A DNA stretch of 64,000 bases, from the NCBI GenBank assembly GCA_013398275.1, contig VZSE01006234.1, positions 1,524,932-1,588,931 of the forward strand, given 5' to 3'. The translations under genes were made by a program, and so were the position numbers. The first letter of the stretch is position 1; each line of letters opens with the position of its first letter. The DNA is from Promerops cafer (lineage: Eukaryota > Chordata > Aves > Passeriformes > Nectariniidae). Of this stretch, positions 61,701 through 64,000 are shown piece by piece. The notes below the pieces were generated by a model. That model was not told the DNA's origin and did no database searches. It saw nothing but the letters and a program-made list of their open reading frames with translations.

Positions 61701-64000
61701 CTGTATGTGAGTCATATGGCTTCCTGAGCCTACAGGACATGGTTTGTCAGACTTCTGTCATGTTTGACACAAGAGTGTTCTTCAGAGATCACAGTGAATC
61801 AGAGTTCTCATAGACATAAAATTCATAGCCCCTCAGAAATTCCTCTTTTTTCAGGACCTGAGGGTGAATGTTCTCACCGGTTTTTAGGTGTTTTTTGTCC
61901 TCATGTTTCTGTTAACCCCGATCACAGCAACAGACACTCCTGCCCAAAGACACAGAATTCTCCTTGAGTTCCAAGCAAGCCCAGGGAATGACTTATCTGC
62001 AGGAAGTTCACCTTCATGTTAATTTTTACATTCATTTTTCCCAACACATAGGAAGTCTCTCTTTTCACTTCAGAAAGTCTAAAAAGCTTCTGCCTGTGAA
62101 ACTTCTGGAATTGCATTTCAGTATTTTATGTTTTTCATCATTGATTCCTACCTGAGATGAGGGAGGGGCGGAATGTGATGTGAAGCAATGCTGTTGGTTT
62201 TTTAATGGTCTGCTAGAGTTTAATGGTCTTCTAGACTACTTGTGACCTTCTGAGAATGGGAGCATGCAAGGCTCTCTTTTTGTAGACACAAAGAGATAAT
62301 ATTCAGTAATGATCTTGGCAGGCCATGTCCCAGCTAGCTGCATTCGATCCTGTTCTACCTGAATACTTGCAAGTTACACTATTTTGTCAGTAACCATGCC
62401 TTTTCCAAAACTGTCCAGGGCAAACAGAGAATTTCCCTGTTCTAAGAGGGAAGGTACACATAAGATTCTCTGGTGGAAGCAGTTACAACATCTCTCTTTA
62501 GAGTCTCTTGTGTATCCCCCCCTACTCAGCCCCAGTTTGTAAGCACTACAGCCTAGGTCTGTCAAGTCAGTCACAGCATTACTGACTTTCTAAATTGGTT
62601 CTAATTTAGCTTTCTGTGGATTCAGAGTGAGGTTTAAAAGTGTCACAATAAAAGAAGGAAGACCAATTCCTTACTATTTGTATTAGGATGCTCTGTCAGG
62701 CTTTACTGTTACCAGTCACATTGAGTTGTAACCAGGGAGATGTTAGTCACTGCTTGTGATGAGGAGTGGTGCAAGTCTGTGGAAAGGAAATATGGAAATT
62801 TAATGCATCTCCCGTAAGCCAGGATATGACAAAACAAACCTTAAGTAGGCTTCTGCAGCAATACAGATCTGGGGGTGTCACTTCTGTCTGGTGAGCTAAC
62901 TGGTCTTCTACTCAAAATATTTGTTACTACTGTAACTCTAGTGCCCTCTGAAAATGCATGCAATCTCACCTCATTCATATTTGTCTTTCCTCTTTAGTTA
63001 TTGTGCAGTCTTCAGTACGTGAACCCAGGCTTGTTCTTCCTCTGTACAGCTTGACTTAGCAGTCTACAAATGCTCCGGGATCCTTCAAGGCAGAAAATAT
63101 TACACAAATAACCTGTTAAGTGACTTGATGTTTATATGACTTTGTGCTTGTTTTCTGCATTTCAAGATGTATTAATGCACTCCTGTACCTACTTTATTCA
63201 AGGAGGTTTATGGGCTCAGCTGTTCAGTTCTATCCCCTCTGTGCCTTTCTAAGTGTTACATACAGCTCAGTTACTGCAGAAATTCAAGTTTGCTTTCTTT
63301 CCACCAAAAGAAGGTGATAGAACATACAAACATAATAAGATCCACACTTGTTATATGCTGGGAAGCTTTCTGTTTACACAGGCTGATACTTCTTGATTCA
63401 CAGGAGTACATGTCACGTCAGAGCTGTTGACTGACTTCTTGTCTTACGCAGTCAGCATACCATGATTTGGCAAATCCCACATCCAACATTAATCAGCAAG
63501 GGAAAAAAAATTATTTCAGGTGATCAGCCAGCCAAATGGAAATGTTATTTTAACTACTGGAAAGGGCACCTTTTCTCCTGTGCTCTACCCAACCTGTCTT
63601 CAGCATCCCATACATATGACTCACTGCTAGGCCTTGGGCAAGCCACTTCGTCTTTTTCTGTCTTAGGCTCCTCATCTTTAAAACGGGGTAATAATACTTT
63701 CAGCAGTGTTGAGAGCATTAATTAGCTAATGCCCACACAGGACTCCAGACAGATCAAGCAACAGCTGAATGCAAAAGAGTACTATCATAGTTACTGTTAG
63801 TCAGAATTTGTATTTCCACTGCTGTATTCTAGTTGAAGAAAGAGGAGCAGATTCAAAAGGTAGGAGTTATATTCAGAAAAACAGCTTTTGAAAGAAATCT
63901 GCATTCTTAAAATCACTCATTCCTGCATGCTGATTTCTATAGCCTATCAATATTTAGGCTGTCAGTGAGGTTTATAGTAATAGGACTTAGCTCTTTGTGG
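58703..64000 (+). other. FAM83F: FAM83F intron 2, partial, no further exon seen
   Basis: This 5.3-kb stretch begins with the exon 2 donor. I looked for the next conserved FAM83F segment (RSVTG, FYMPMG and the downstream DUF1669 strands) and saw none. It holds a poly(A) run near 59540-59552, a duplicated 11-bp unit at 61050-61071, a near-duplicate of about 19 bp at 62200-62236 and a MIR-like relic at 63612-63730. Confidence 0.7.
63612..63730 (+). mobile_element. MIR-like SINE relic, sense, in FAM83F intron 2
   Basis: It shows the core MIR order: CCTTGGGCAAGCCACTT, then CTCCTCATCTTTAAAACGGG, then GTAATAATAC, then GAGAGCATTAATTAG. It is clearly MIR-type by sequence order. Confidence 0.75.

Noticed and set aside
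58703..64000. Search for FAM83F exon 3
   Set aside because: No segment resembling the next conserved DUF1669 strands was found. The gene continues past the right edge.
1..64000. CRISPR arrays, bacterial operons, tRNA or rRNA genes
   Set aside because: None were seen. The tandem repeats lack spacer structure, and the sequence is vertebrate.

Overview
The window is vertebrate nuclear DNA, most likely from a bird. It has small exons with GT-AG introns, one CpG-rich promoter, and long AT-rich non-coding stretches. Old CR1-type and MIR-type repeat relics are present, and I saw no primate- or rodent-type SINE/LINE load. One roughly 540-bp LTR resembles the ERVL-type LTRs common in bird genomes. 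The species cannot be fixed from the sequence. No prokaryotic, plasmid or phage gene is present.

Two protein genes are supported, both on the + strand. The first is GRAP2 (GADS), the SH3-SH2-SH3 adaptor of T-cell-receptor and platelet signalling. All seven coding exons are here (20289-33373), the phases join cleanly, and they give a 296-residue protein. A 3' UTR follows, with AATAAA at 34414. The second is the 5' part of FAM83F: its CpG-island promoter and exon 1 (54473-54928) and exon 2 (58535-58702), giving 208 residues. The rest lies beyond the right edge. The order GRAP2 then FAM83F on one strand agrees with the human chromosome 22q13 arrangement (ENTHD1-GRAP2-FAM83F-TNRC6B) as I recall it.

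Layout: 1-20263 is upstream of GRAP2. It has no coding exon that I recognise, but it holds an antisense CR1-type LINE relic (about 13.5-14.9 kb), a CA microsatellite and a few candidate promoter or 5'-UTR patches. 20264-34440 is GRAP2. 34441-54217 is intergenic and holds a CpG-enriched patch with two AP-1-type sites, a 35-bp tandem repeat, a roughly 960-bp GAAAT/TAAAT satellite that switches strand in its middle, and several MIR-like relics. 54218-64000 is FAM83F, whose second intron fills the last 5.3 kb.

The two genes are not known to work in one pathway. GRAP2 links LAT to SLP-76 at the membrane of haematopoietic cells. FAM83F is a SACK1/DUF1669 scaffold that binds casein kinase 1. The most notable structures are the inverted satellite, the LTR ending about 32 bp from a GRAP2 splice acceptor, and the short Gln/Pro-poor GRAP2 linker. 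I found no evidence of a new multi-gene system.
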